Shown: positions 8,872-17,296, counted from the first letter of the stretch. The stretch: 58,668 nucleotides of DNA from an uncultured bacterium (GCA_900549855.1 URPS01000010.1:1-58668), one strand, 5' to 3'. Numbers and translations are program-made. Notes: generated from the letters alone by a model not told the origin.

Positions 8872-9274
8872 TAACTTTCCTCAAATTTTCTACATCAATT
8901 AAAAAATCTTTTACTAATGTTAATGTTTCTTCCGCAAAAGCCTGCCCGTAATCATGTGCTGTACTATTTCTATTATCACGATATTTCATCCATCTCTTTG
9001 TTTCTTCTTCACTAATCAAAGAATGTTTGTGCGCTTGTCTAAAAAGATCTTTAAACGACAACATATCAACGGCTCTTTTGGATGCAAAATAAGGATTTAA
9101 AAGTTTTTTTAACAATTTCCCACTTTGTTCCAATGTCATCTCAAAACCTTTGACCAACGAATTGCGATATAATTCATAATCAATAGTTCCGTCTTGCGTT
9201 TGCAACAACATCTCATATGATTTTTTCAATGTTGCTATACACTTTTGCAAGTATTCAGTATTGATTTCAGACAT
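8858..9274 (-). CDS. hepT: HepT-like HEPN toxin
   Basis: This all-helical 138-residue HEPN protein of the nucleotidyltransferase-substrate-binding type carries the motif R102-x4-H107-x-Y109 (RNSTAHDY). In HepT this motif is the RNase site plus the tyrosine that MntA AMPylates. It is first in a two-gene minus-strand operon with mntA. Although nucleotidyltransferase pairs of this type are common on mobile DNA, this one lies on the host side, 6.7 kb outside the prophage. Confidence 0.85.
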   Translation of the reverse strand: MSEINTEYLQKCIATLKKSYEMLLQTQDGTIDYELYRNSLVKGFEMTLEQSGKLLKKLLNPYFASKRAVDMLSFKDLFRQAHKHSLISEEETKRWMKYRDNRNSTAHDYGQAFAEETLTLVKDFLIDVENLRKVIENA

Positions 9275-9366
9275 TCTATTTACTCCTAAATAAATAATTT
9301 ATGAATATTTTAACATAAATATTAAATGCCAACTCAACTATTGATTGATATCAGAAAATAAGTTAT

Positions 9367-9780
9367 CTATATAGCCATAGATGTAATATCTGTATATGCA
9401 GAAACTAGTCTGTTACGAACTTGGATTGCCATCTGCATACTTAAAGTTGCTTTTTCTGCAGCAATCATAGCGTCATGAATACTCGTTGAACCGCCCATTG
9501 CAATATCTTCTTGCATTTTATCAGCTGTGATTTTAGCGTCATTAACAGCGTTTAAGCTATTTGTAAAAGCGTTTCCCATATTAGAAGCAAAATTACCCAA
9601 ACCAACCGGATCTGCTTTATCTTTTACCGGATGTGATTTTGTTGCATTATCCAAAGCTTCTTCAAATGATGTTTTTTCAACTTCAAACGACGCATGACCT
9701 TGAAGATATTTGTTATAATCATCAATTGCGTTCAAGTTATAGTTTGTATTAAATTGTGTTATTCCTGTTGTGAATTCCAT
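9367..9780 (-). CDS. fliE: Flagellar hook-basal body protein FliE
   Basis: FliE joins the MS ring to the proximal rod. The start is placed at 9780 (MEFTTGITQ) because AGGAG stands 8 bases upstream; the longer frame would add 18 unlikely residues. The C-terminal half has the family pattern: a helix with KADPVGLGNFASNM, then ITADKMQEDIAMGG and IHDAMIAAEKATLSMQMAIQ, then the conserved end with RNRLVSAYTDI. At 137 residues it is slightly longer than most FliE. It is the last gene of the flgB-flgC-fliE set. Confidence 0.92.
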   Translation of the reverse strand: MEFTTGITQFNTNYNLNAIDDYNKYLQGHASFEVEKTSFEEALDNATKSHPVKDKADPVGLGNFASNMGNAFTNSLNAVNDAKITADKMQEDIAMGGSTSIHDAMIAAEKATLSMQMAIQVRNRLVSAYTDITSMAI

Positions 9781-9845
9781 TTTTATTACTCCTATGAAAA
9801 AGTATTTTGTAAGATAGCTCCCACCAGAAAGCAAGTTCTTAGCTT

Positions 9846-9892
9846 CTACCTCACCCTAACCCTCTCCTGCTAGGAGAGGGAATGCCCCAAGT
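9846..9892. repeat. Interspersed hairpin repeat, copy 1
   Basis: CCCTCTCCT/AGGAGAGGG forms a perfect 9-bp hairpin preceded by an ACCTCACCCTAA-type lead-in. A related copy lies at 10487-10531 in the next flagellar gap. The style matches widespread palindromic intergenic repeats. Confidence 0.55.
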
Positions 9893-9950
9893 TTATTTTA
9901 AAACTTCTAAACCATCTGTTTAAAAGCTAATCGTCAAAGCATCTTCGCCT

Positions 9951-10457
9951 CTATATGTTCATCGCTGTTTGCATCATTGTTTTAACGTTCTCTGCAACAG
10001 TTGCATTGGCTTCATAAGCCTTTGAAGCTGAAATCATACCAACCATTTCTTCTACAAGATTTATGTTTGGTAAATCTACATATCCTTCTTCATCGGCATC
10101 CGGATGTGATGGGTCATAGACTGTTTTTACACCATTCTCAGCTTCATATATTTCATCAACCCTAACACCACCTGTTACCATACCATTGTTAAGCGCTACA
10201 TTGGCATTAATAAGCATGTTGCCGGTTTTAGGGTCAAATTGAGCATCCGGACTGTTTGAAGCAAAGTTTGAGTATCCTCTGTTCAAACTATCTTCATATA
10301 TTGTTCTAAATGACACATCTTTTTTTACATAAACACCTTTTGAACCGTCTGCTTGGCGAGTTGTGTTTATGTTTGCAATATTACTTGCAACTGTATCCAT
10401 TTTTATTCTTTGCGCTGTCATGCCGGAACCGGCAATATCAAATATGTTAAAACTCAT
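9951..10457 (-). CDS. flgC: Flagellar proximal rod protein FlgC
   Basis: FlgC is a proximal-rod subunit. The 168-residue protein shows the family's N-terminal helix (SGMTAQRIKMDTVASNIAN) and the matching C-terminal helix (NLVEEMVGMISASKAYEANA), which pack together in the rod. The middle part contains the variable domain. The length is slightly above the usual 130-150. It lies between fliE and flgB, but both gaps are unusually long for a flagellar operon (170 and 373 bases) and are filled with repeats. Confidence 0.95.
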   Translation of the reverse strand: MSFNIFDIAGSGMTAQRIKMDTVASNIANINTTRQADGSKGVYVKKDVSFRTIYEDSLNRGYSNFASNSPDAQFDPKTGNMLINANVALNNGMVTGGVRVDEIYEAENGVKTVYDPSHPDADEEGYVDLPNINLVEEMVGMISASKAYEANATVAENVKTMMQTAMNI

Positions 10458-10486
10458 AATTTACCTTTACTTTTTATTTATAGAAC

Positions 10487-10531
10487 TATTAGCCCCCACC
10501 CTAGCCCTCCCCCTATAAAGGGAGGGAACGC
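10487..10531. repeat. Interspersed hairpin repeat, copy 2
   Basis: CCCTCCC pairs with GGGAGGG across CCTATAAA, with a lead-in CCCCACCCTAGC similar to the copy at 9846-9892. It belongs to the same repeat type. Confidence 0.5.
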
Positions 10532-10594
10532 ACCCTACTTGTAATTACAACTGCAAACTATTTTAAAACAATTTTCCATTTTCCTCTTATAAAT

Positions 10595-10822
10595 GCCGAC
10601 CCAATGTCTACGTGTGTTATTAAGTTGTCATAAGTTTTGTAGTTTTACTTTGAAGCGAAGCCTGTAGTGTTAATACATTCTGGTAGTTTTACCTAGCAGC
10701 CGACCCAATGTCTACGTGCGTTATTAAGTTGTCATAAGTCCTGTAGTTCCACTTTGAGGCGGAGCCTGTAGTGTTAATACATTCTGGTAGTTTTACCTAG
10801 CAGCCGACCCCTTGTCTACGTA
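10595..10822. repeat. 104-bp tandem repeat, 2.2 copies
   Basis: Copies start with GCCGACCC at 10595 and 10699, with a partial third copy at 10803. The two full units differ at only a few positions, several of them transitions. It fills most of the 373-base gap between flgC and flgB. I see no reading frame in it. It could be an RNA element, a recombination product or simple expansion. Confidence 0.85.
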
Positions 10823-10830
10823 CGTAGTAC

Positions 10831-11313
10831 CTATTGTCCTTTTATTGCTTCAGAGATTGTTGAGAACTGCCGACGTTCCAAGTTTGAAAGCACTGTGTAT
10901 TTTGTACCGGTTTTAGACAAATCCATCATTTCTCTTTCAAGTTCTACGTTGTTGCCTGTAGAATTACTACCGCTGTAGATATCAGTTACTACTTGCGGTC
11001 TGAATTCTGACATTGTGTTTGATTGAAGATAAGCTTTCTCTTGACGTGTTGGTGTTCTGTATGTATGAATATCACCGGTGAACACGTCAACCATTGGCGG
11101 CTTATATTCAATGCTGTTTTGACCTTTGATATAATCTTTCAAGTCTTCTTTTTCAATAATTTCTGCAAGCTGGCTTTCGAATGCAACTTCTTTTCTTTGA
11201 AAATCCGGAGTCATTACGTTTGCAATATTTGATGCAATGGCATGTTGCCTGTCCATCAAGCCATCCATACCAAGCTTTGTTATTTCTATCGTTCTGTTAC
11301 TGATTAAATCCAT
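10831..11313 (-). CDS. flgB: Flagellar basal-body rod protein FlgB
   Basis: FlgB is a proximal-rod subunit. The start is at 11313 (MDLISNRT), because GGAGG lies 8 bases upstream; the longer frame begins with a TTG inside that ribosome site. N-terminal HAIASNIANVMTPDFQRKEV is the family's rod-helix motif, and the C-terminal NVELEREMMDLSKTGTKYTV segment matches FlgB. 160 residues. It starts 27 bases after the sensor kinase stop codon, so kinase and rod genes probably share a transcript. Confidence 0.95.
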   Translation of the reverse strand: MDLISNRTIEITKLGMDGLMDRQHAIASNIANVMTPDFQRKEVAFESQLAEIIEKEDLKDYIKGQNSIEYKPPMVDVFTGDIHTYRTPTRQEKAYLQSNTMSEFRPQVVTDIYSGSNSTGNNVELEREMMDLSKTGTKYTVLSNLERRQFSTISEAIKGQ

Positions 11314-11339
11314 TTTTGCAACCTCCAATCAGGTTTCCA

Positions 11340-12566
11340 TTAATGATAAATACCGAATTTTATTAGGAATTCTGTATCTTTATCATTAGAGTGATCTAAT
11401 TTAATTTGCCCCATTTGCTCTTCTATTGATTTTTTGCAAATGCTTAACCCAAGTCCTGAACCTGTTGCTTTTGTTGTAACACCTTTTTCAAAAATTAAAT
11501 CAGGATTTTCTATTTTTGATGCGTTATTAATTACTCTGATTGCAACAAATTCCCCTCTTTTTTCTACTTTGATTTTAATATACTTACCATTTTCAAGAAC
11601 TTCTTCTGTATTAAATGCCTCTACTGCGTTTTTAACCAAGTTTACAAGAACGGACACTAGAGCATTTTCATCTGCCATAATTTTTAGATTTAATTTGTTA
11701 TCTACAATATATTCAATATTTTTGCATTCAAAGTAAACTTTTGTCAAATCTTCTGCAACACTTACTATATCCTTAATAGAGCAAGGTTTTATTTGCTTAG
11801 CTTGAGTCGATTTTAGAGCTAATAAAGAATTATTTGCCATTTTTATAGCTCTTGTAATGTTGTTTGTTGCATTCAATATAGTTTCATCCTGAATCTCATT
11901 TTTTGCACAATATTTTTTAATAATTTCACTGTACAAATCGCAAATAGAAAGCTGGTTCTTAACTTCGTGAGAAATTTCTCGAACATCCGGAAGGTATCCA
12001 GCCGGTTTCATTTGAAATTCTGCAAAACCTAAAACAGCATCTTTTGTTGCTTCATCCAGATTTTCCGTTAGACGTCTGATAGAAGAGTTTAAAAGTATGT
12101 TATCACGTCTATCGGGTCTGAATGTTTCTTGAAACTTTTTGATATCAATAATAGAATTTCTATTTATGATATCAAGCGCCTCATCCTGAAGCTTTGAATT
12201 ATAGATAGAATAATATCTGACATAATTTTTATTATCAGTTTTGTTATCCCAAATAATAATTGATACATATCTATGGGTCATTGTGCAAAGAAATTCAGTA
12301 TCCGCCCAAACTTTTTCTCTTAGGTTTTCGCTTTCATCTGAAAAATCATAAGTTTCTATATCAGAAAAATCCAAACGTTTAATTAAACCTAAAAGTCCGT
12401 TTCTGTTAACTATTCTATGTAAAACAACCCCATTTTCCGGATTGTCGAGCAAAGGTTCAAGAGCAGCACGAACCATACATCTCAAAGTCTGCTTGGTTAT
12501 AACCTTGTTTTCTTGAGAGTTAATAAGTTCTCTTAAATAATTTTGCTGTCTTACAATCTTTTTCAC
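11340..12566 (-). CDS. Soluble sensor histidine kinase
   Basis: This 408-residue kinase has no membrane segment. An N-terminal region of about 190 residues without a recognisable domain comes first. It is followed by the phospho-acceptor helix SHEVKNQL (near residue 200), the N-box NLVKNAVEAF (about 309) and the ATP-lid G motifs GVTTKATGSGLGLSI (about 360-370). It is the likely partner of the response regulator 80 bases upstream. Its direct fusion in order to flgB suggests a cytoplasmic signal that controls flagellar assembly, in the manner of soluble FlgS kinases of other flagellates; that role is inference. Confidence 0.85.
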   Translation of the reverse strand: MKKIVRQQNYLRELINSQENKVITKQTLRCMVRAALEPLLDNPENGVVLHRIVNRNGLLGLIKRLDFSDIETYDFSDESENLREKVWADTEFLCTMTHRYVSIIIWDNKTDNKNYVRYYSIYNSKLQDEALDIINRNSIIDIKKFQETFRPDRRDNILLNSSIRRLTENLDEATKDAVLGFAEFQMKPAGYLPDVREISHEVKNQLSICDLYSEIIKKYCAKNEIQDETILNATNNITRAIKMANNSLLALKSTQAKQIKPCSIKDIVSVAEDLTKVYFECKNIEYIVDNKLNLKIMADENALVSVLVNLVKNAVEAFNTEEVLENGKYIKIKVEKRGEFVAIRVINNASKIENPDLIFEKGVTTKATGSGLGLSICKKSIEEQMGQIKLDHSNDKDTEFLIKFGIYH

Positions 12567-12646
12567 TTTTTTACCTTTTTAACTCACTAACTCCATTTAA
12601 AATGAACTTAACGACTCAACGCCTTAAAGACTTAATGACGTCTTTA

Positions 12647-13354
12647 TTATACTGCCATTTTAACTTTCTTTGTCAAAAATCCGTTATTGATAGCGTATAA
12701 AACTGCTTGTGTTCTATCATTAACTTGAAGTTTTTGGAAAATGTTGTTAACGTGTGTTTTAACAGTAGTTTCAGAAATAAATAATTTGTTCGCAACACCT
12801 TTGTATGTAATACCTTGTGTTAGAAGTTCCAAAACTTCCTCTTCTCTTTGAGTTAAGTAATCAAGCAAGTTTTCTTCTTGTTGAGATTCTTTTGCATTAG
12901 CTTCTTCTCTGAAAGATTGTTGGAAGTATTCAAAGAATCTTGAAGAAAGAGCAAGTGGAAGATAAATTTTTCCATTAAGAACTTCTTCGATTGCATAAAT
13001 AAGTTGAGCAGAAGCCATAGTTTTTAAGACATAACCTCTTGCACCAATTTTCATCGCTCTAAAAATCAAATCAGCATCATCATAACCAGAAAGTGCTAAA
13101 ACTTTTGTACCCAAATCAAGCTTAGCGATATCAAGAATACCTTGTAAACCATCACGTTCAGGCATATTCATATCAAGTAAAACTACGTCCGGTTGATATT
13201 TTTTGATTAAATTTAAACCTACAGTAACATTTGTAGCGATACCAACTACATCAAAAGTACCTTCTAAGTTTAATAATTCTCTGATTCCAGCCAAGTGTTC
13301 ATAATTATCATCAATTAATAACACTTTGGATTTTTTCTTAAACTCTCGTCTCAT
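12647..13354 (-). CDS. NarL/FixJ-type response regulator
   Basis: 235 residues. The receiver domain has the acidic pair D15-D16, phospho-acceptor D61 (VVLLDMNMPE) and the conserved Lys111 (GYVLKT). The LuxR-type HTH near 165-225 reads LTQREEEVLELLTQG ... SETTVKTHVNNIFQKL. A glutamate/glutamine-rich linker joins them. The GGGGAG site lies before the ATG. It is upstream of the kinase and flgB-flgC-fliE, so it is a candidate regulator of flagellar or cell-surface genes, possibly including its own (palindrome at 13486-13505). Confidence 0.92.
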   Translation of the reverse strand: MRREFKKKSKVLLIDDNYEHLAGIRELLNLEGTFDVVGIATNVTVGLNLIKKYQPDVVLLDMNMPERDGLQGILDIAKLDLGTKVLALSGYDDADLIFRAMKIGARGYVLKTMASAQLIYAIEEVLNGKIYLPLALSSRFFEYFQQSFREEANAKESQQEENLLDYLTQREEEVLELLTQGITYKGVANKLFISETTVKTHVNNIFQKLQVNDRTQAVLYAINNGFLTKKVKMAV

Positions 13355-13665
13355 ACTCTCTTCTCCCCTATCATTTAAAATTAGTATATTTATTTCTTTT
13401 CTACACTATACATATTACCCCTCAATAGAGGAGCTTTTCATCAACAAGATGGTTAATTTTAGTACATTTGAGGTAGATTGAAAGATATAGACCATATGGT
13501 CTATAAAAATGCCAAAACCAATGACTGCAAGCAAATTTCAATACTCATCATCAATATAATTTAGAATAAAAAGTGTAGACAAAATAGAGGATTGTCATAC
13601 GTATGAGGTAATTTAAAAGTAGCATTGACAAGAACAATTTGGGCAATAATAGATTAATTGCGTTT
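13355..13665. promoter_or_regulatory. Regulator upstream region with 20-bp palindrome
   Basis: This 311-base gap has no gene. It contains the perfect 20-bp palindrome TATAGACCATATGGTCTATA at 13486-13505. The palindrome lies about 130 bases upstream of the response-regulator start and is suited to a dimeric regulator. A TATAGT-like -10 box is present nearer the gene on the minus strand. The rest shows nothing I can assign. Confidence 0.35.
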
Positions 13666-14169
13666 CTATTTCTTCAAAGCTTTAGGATTTATTTGTCCAT
13701 AATACTCAACAGGGACATACATATCTGTAGAATCTGTTGTAAAAATCTTAGCATCCTTTACAACGGCTTTTTGGTTCACGTGTTCCTTTGCATACTTATA
13801 TCTTACTTGTGGATAATATGTTGTAGATTTACCATTATACAGAGGCGTCATGACAGTATATGAATCTACTATTACACGTTTATCACTGTTTTTTGCAGCT
13901 TCATTTATTTGTTTTTGCAACTCATCAATACTTGTTGCAGTTCCACCGGGCATCATTCTTAAATGAAGAGTATCTTTGCCATAATATTTATAAGTAGTAT
14001 CATTTAAAATCTTTTGCGAACTTTTGCTCAAAGAATCCACTTTTTGTTCAACACCTTGGGGAATTAAATCCTTTGGCATTTCTCTATAAGGCTTTTTTAC
14101 ACATCCGCTTGTTGTTGCAATTACCGCAGCTGCTGTAGTAAATTTAATAAAATTATTTATTATCTTCAT
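13666..14169 (-). CDS. Putative lipoprotein, unknown function
   Basis: The 167-residue protein begins with a positively charged start, a hydrophobic stretch and a lipobox (TTSGC, acylated Cys23), so it is probably exported and lipid-anchored. The mature part is charged, has no repeat and no domain I recognise. It overlaps the upstream small membrane gene by 17 bases, which suggests translation coupling and a common role. Confidence 0.7.
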   Translation of the reverse strand: MKIINNFIKFTTAAAVIATTSGCVKKPYREMPKDLIPQGVEQKVDSLSKSSQKILNDTTYKYYGKDTLHLRMMPGGTATSIDELQKQINEAAKNSDKRVIVDSYTVMTPLYNGKSTTYYPQVRYKYAKEHVNQKAVVKDAKIFTTDSTDMYVPVEYYGQINPKALKK

Positions 14170-14539
14170 GCTCTTTTTGTCCTACATAATCATTTCTATT
14201 AACAGTTGGCGACAAATCTTTTACAGCAAATGGTTTAGCAAAATAAATTGCACTAATAAAGTTCAAAATAACACCTAAAACATTTGTTGCGGTTTTTGCA
14301 CCTTTCCACTTTTGCGGCAAAAAATTCGCAAGCATCATAGTAGAACTACCAGCCATCAAGTATAAATACGCTTTAAAAATTCCCCTTGGAACAGCCACAC
14401 AGTCCTTAACATCACGAGGATTTTTAACATTATCTGTTAAAATATCTATAAATTCACGCTTTTTAGATTTTTCAGAGTCATTTTTTGCTTGAAAATTATT
14501 ATAAAAATTTGTATTAGTTTGGATTTTCGATATATTCAT
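14153..14539 (-). CDS. Small membrane protein, unknown function
   Basis: 128 residues. The N-terminus (MNISKIQTN...YNNFQAKND) is of the Asn-rich type ending in Phe-(Lys/Gln) seen in other proteins of this window. Two hydrophobic segments follow (around residues 52-68 and 80-98). No known domain is visible. It is upstream of, and overlaps, the lipoprotein gene. Confidence 0.6.
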   Translation of the reverse strand: MNISKIQTNTNFYNNFQAKNDSEKSKKREFIDILTDNVKNPRDVKDCVAVPRGIFKAYLYLMAGSSTMMLANFLPQKWKGAKTATNVLGVILNFISAIYFAKPFAVKDLSPTVNRNDYVGQKEHEDNK

Positions 14540-14579
14540 AACAATAATATTAAAACACCAAAAAATATTTTTTGCTGTT

Positions 14580-15683
14580 TTATCCTAAAATTTCTCTCTT
14601 TTTTTCTTGCAAAAGAGTCGCAAGTCTGTCCATTCTCGCCAAATTCTTACTTACCATCTGATAAAAAAAACGTAAATCATCCAGATTGTAAATTTCTTTG
14701 AGCAAATTAATGTATAAATTTTCTTTCTGATACCTCATTGGCTGAACAAATTCTTTACCGGAATATTTACCCAAAAGTAAATTGTACTTACCAAAATCGT
14801 CAGCAGCTTCGATTTCTTGCATAATCTCTAACCTTTTTTCAACTTGATTATTCAAAACAGCTAAGGTTTCTTTTGGGAATTTTGCATCCTTGAAAGTTTT
14901 CTTAAGCTTTAGCAGTTCTTCGGAATTTTTGCAAATATCAATATTGTCAAATGTATTAAATCCTTGTAAATTTGCAATTTTAAAACTACTTTGACCAAAG
15001 TCCCAAGGTTCAAATTCCCCTCTACATCTTTGCTCTTGCACTTTTTTGTTAGGAATTTCATACATAAAGCCTTTGTATCCAACAATTTCCGGATATCTGG
15101 TCGATGCATTGTATACATTTATTAAAGCATTTGGATTTTTATCTTTCATTAGTTTAAACATATTTTCCATATTCCGTTTATGTTCACGAAAAAATAAATG
15201 ATCCCCTGGGACAATTGCACCTTTGGAAAAACCTTCCGGCATGAGTGTGTCGATAATAAATTTTAAAGTTTCTTTAGAGCATTTTGAATGCGCATGATAT
15301 AACGCATGGGTTTGGGTATCCTTGTTAAACAAATACATTACAGAGCAATCGTGAACAAAGGAAGTTGAGAGCGGAACATTAGTTTTTGCTTTCAAATAGC
15401 TATTTGCGTAGCCATCTTTGTTAGTAGAAAAACCTTTGATGTAGTGCCCATCAGATTCAAAAAAATCCCAAAAGTTTTTAAGTGGAATTGAATTTCGGCA
15501 TTGCGTACCACCTAATTCAAACGGACGAATATTTGTAATCTCACTTATTGCGTTTGCCTCACACCTAAATTTATTTGGTTGCTGTGTAAAAATATCTGAT
15601 AGTGTTTTAGGTTTCGCCCTTAAACCCTTAAATTGTGGAGCTATATTGTAATTTGTTTTGCTATTTATATTAAGAATTCTCAT
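14580..15683 (-). CDS. Unknown protein with N-terminal QFKG leader
   Basis: 367 residues. It begins MRILNINSKTNYN... and reaches PQFKGLRA, a pattern shared with cargo proteins at the far end of the window. No signal peptide, membrane segment or catalytic motif is evident. The body is mixed helix and strand with a leucine-rich C-terminal helix. It lies 40 bases upstream of the small membrane gene and is probably in the same unit. The function is not recognised. Confidence 0.6.
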   Translation of the reverse strand: MRILNINSKTNYNIAPQFKGLRAKPKTLSDIFTQQPNKFRCEANAISEITNIRPFELGGTQCRNSIPLKNFWDFFESDGHYIKGFSTNKDGYANSYLKAKTNVPLSTSFVHDCSVMYLFNKDTQTHALYHAHSKCSKETLKFIIDTLMPEGFSKGAIVPGDHLFFREHKRNMENMFKLMKDKNPNALINVYNASTRYPEIVGYKGFMYEIPNKKVQEQRCRGEFEPWDFGQSSFKIANLQGFNTFDNIDICKNSEELLKLKKTFKDAKFPKETLAVLNNQVEKRLEIMQEIEAADDFGKYNLLLGKYSGKEFVQPMRYQKENLYINLLKEIYNLDDLRFFYQMVSKNLARMDRLATLLQEKKREILG

Positions 15684-15712
15684 ACTTGTATTAAAAACTG
15701 AAAAAAAATATT

Positions 15713-15740
15713 TTGCTATTAAAAAAGTTTGTGTTAAGAT
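15713..15740 (+). promoter_or_regulatory. Promoter of tRNA-Lys transcript
   Basis: TTGCTA (15713-15718) and TAAGAT (15735-15740) lie 16 bases apart and face the tRNA-Lys gene. The transcript would include the structured segment 15775-15909. Confidence 0.4.
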
Positions 15741-15774
15741 AAATTTGTCGACAGAACATCTGTTGACTGAAAAT

Positions 15775-15909
15775 TAAATAAGTATGGGTGCGTAGGACTC
15801 CGCTGAGGAGTTGACTAAATGTCAAGTCCGAAGATGGAGTAGGTGAGTTCGAACGGATGTGAGACGAGCCGTTTACAAGATAACCAACTGCGTATCAAAA
15901 TTAGACAAC
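15775..15909 (+). other. Structured segment sharing tRNA-Lys 5' end
   Basis: Nineteen bases (15775-15793, ending in GGGTGCGT) are repeated exactly at 15910-15928, where they form the upstream edge and first eight bases of tRNA-Lys. The segment between them contains small hairpins (TTGAC/GTCAA; ACTCC/GGAGT) and a GTTCGAAC box but does not fold into a clean cloverleaf. It may be a degenerate tRNA copy, a relic of earlier integration or a leader RNA. Confidence 0.35.
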
Positions 15910-15920
15910 TAAATAAGTAT

Positions 15921-15996
15921 GGGTGCGTGGCGCAGTTGGTAGCGCAGTTGACTCTTAATCAATTGGTCGTGGGTTCGAGTCCCACCACACCCACCA
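15921..15996 (+). tRNA. tRNA-Lys(CTT)
   Basis: A full cloverleaf of 76 bases with encoded CCA. The anticodon loop CTCTTAA carries CTT (15953-15955), and the T-arm is GTGGG TTCGAGT CCCAC. The acceptor stem has one C6-A67 mismatch. The 3' part is the prophage attachment site, so the gene was reconstituted by the phage-supplied half. Confidence 0.95.
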
Positions 15997-15999
15997 TTT
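15952..15999. repeat. attL, 48-bp attachment repeat
   Basis: Forty-eight bases from the anticodon loop through the CCA end of tRNA-Lys plus three T are identical to 58402-58449. The integrase gene begins its coding region within 1.3 kb, as usual for this side. Confidence 0.93.
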
Positions 16000-16009
16000 A
16001 AAACATAAT

Positions 16010-16038
16010 AATAGCAAGGGTTTCAGCTCTTGCTATTT
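16010..16038 (+). terminator. Terminator after tRNA-Lys
   Basis: AATAGCAAG pairs with CTTGCTATT and is followed by TTTATTTTATT. It lies inside the element, so the phage supplies a terminator for the reconstituted tRNA. Confidence 0.7.
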
Positions 16039-16226
16039 TATTTTATTGATAAAAAAGCACTAATTTTGACGAAAATTTTAATTTTTTTGAACTTTTTGAT
16101 TTAAAAGGCTAAAATGCTTGCCAACACACTATTTGAAACAAATACTTTGTTCTTGCATAAAATTCTAATTTCTTGCCTTTTTATAAAAAAGTACACACAT
16201 AGTACACACAGTTTTTACTATAAGAT

Positions 16227-17258
16227 TTATACCAAAGCTTCAAGAGCAAGCTCTTTTTCACCCCCTTCTACACATAAATATCTTTCTGTTACTGACACAT
16301 TACTATGTGAAAGCAAATCTTGAATTATTCGCAAATTTATACCATTTTCAAGTAATCTAGTTCCAAAAGTTCTTCTTAAATCATGAAAATGCAAATCCTC
16401 TATTCCTACTTTTTCACTTGCACTTTTTATAGACTTCAATATTGTTGTAAATGGCTTATGAGTTTTTGGATTTATAAACAAGTAATATTCTGCCAAATCA
16501 TAATAGTGTTTGATGATATCAAAAATAAAACTATTAAGTGGCATAACAATATTTTTACGTCCTTTGTTACTCATCTTGGATAACTTGATTTGTCTTTTCT
16601 CAATATCAACTTGTGTTTTGTTTAGATATAATACATTCTTTTTTCTAAAACCAGTATGTAATGCAACTAAAACTATTACCCGATGTAAATCGCTTGGTAA
16701 TGCTTTCAAAAAATCTTCTTGCAAGTTTTGAGGTAAAATTGTATTGCGATTATTATCTTCTATGTATTTTTTTACTTTCCTACAAGGATTATAATCAATA
16801 TAATTATTTTCAATCATGATATTATAAGCCTTTTTTAATGCACTATAATATCTATTAACTGTCGAATTGTGCAAATATTCCCCTTTTTTATTCTTATGAC
16901 TTTTTAATTCTACTTTCATACTTTCAATATCATTTGGTAGAATTGCTGTTATATCTTTGTTTGCACAAAAATATTCAAGAAAAAAGTTTGTAAAAATTTT
17001 ATCAGCTTTATAGCTTGCTTTATTTGCTTTTGAATACTCTAAGTATTTATTTACCATAAATTTTAAAGTATAGGTCGGCTTTTTCTCTTTCTTTTCTACC
17101 AATCCCAATTGCTCTTGTCTTAATTGATACCTGATACCATCTTCAATAGCTTTAGCTTCACTCATATTTTTTGCACCATTGCAAAGTTGGTGATAGCGTG
17201 AATCTTTTACTTTACCACGACAATACCATTTTCCGTTTTTCTTTTGATAAACGCTCAT
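16227..17258 (-). CDS. int: Tyrosine recombinase integrase
   Basis: This 343-residue site-specific integrase inserts the phage at tRNA-Lys. It has an N-terminal arm-type DNA-binding region (1-60), a SAM-like core-binding domain (about 65-160) and a catalytic domain. The catalytic residues are R205 (HTGFRKK), a Lys near 233, H292-x-x-R295 (HDLRRTF), H318 (LLSHSN) and the nucleophile Y327 (TERYL). All catalytic residues are present. It lies next to attL, and the excisionase-like gene follows upstream on the same strand. Confidence 0.95.
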   Translation of the reverse strand: MSVYQKKNGKWYCRGKVKDSRYHQLCNGAKNMSEAKAIEDGIRYQLRQEQLGLVEKKEKKPTYTLKFMVNKYLEYSKANKASYKADKIFTNFFLEYFCANKDITAILPNDIESMKVELKSHKNKKGEYLHNSTVNRYYSALKKAYNIMIENNYIDYNPCRKVKKYIEDNNRNTILPQNLQEDFLKALPSDLHRVIVLVALHTGFRKKNVLYLNKTQVDIEKRQIKLSKMSNKGRKNIVMPLNSFIFDIIKHYYDLAEYYLFINPKTHKPFTTILKSIKSASEKVGIEDLHFHDLRRTFGTRLLENGINLRIIQDLLSHSNVSVTERYLCVEGGEKELALEALV

Positions 17259-17296
17259 AAATTATTCCTTTCTATAAAACTTAAAAAAAGAGGAGT

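Noticed and set aside
10593..10822. CRISPR array
   Set aside because: Only two long units of about 104 bases with no spacers; it is a simple tandem repeat. No CRISPR array or cas gene was seen elsewhere in the window.
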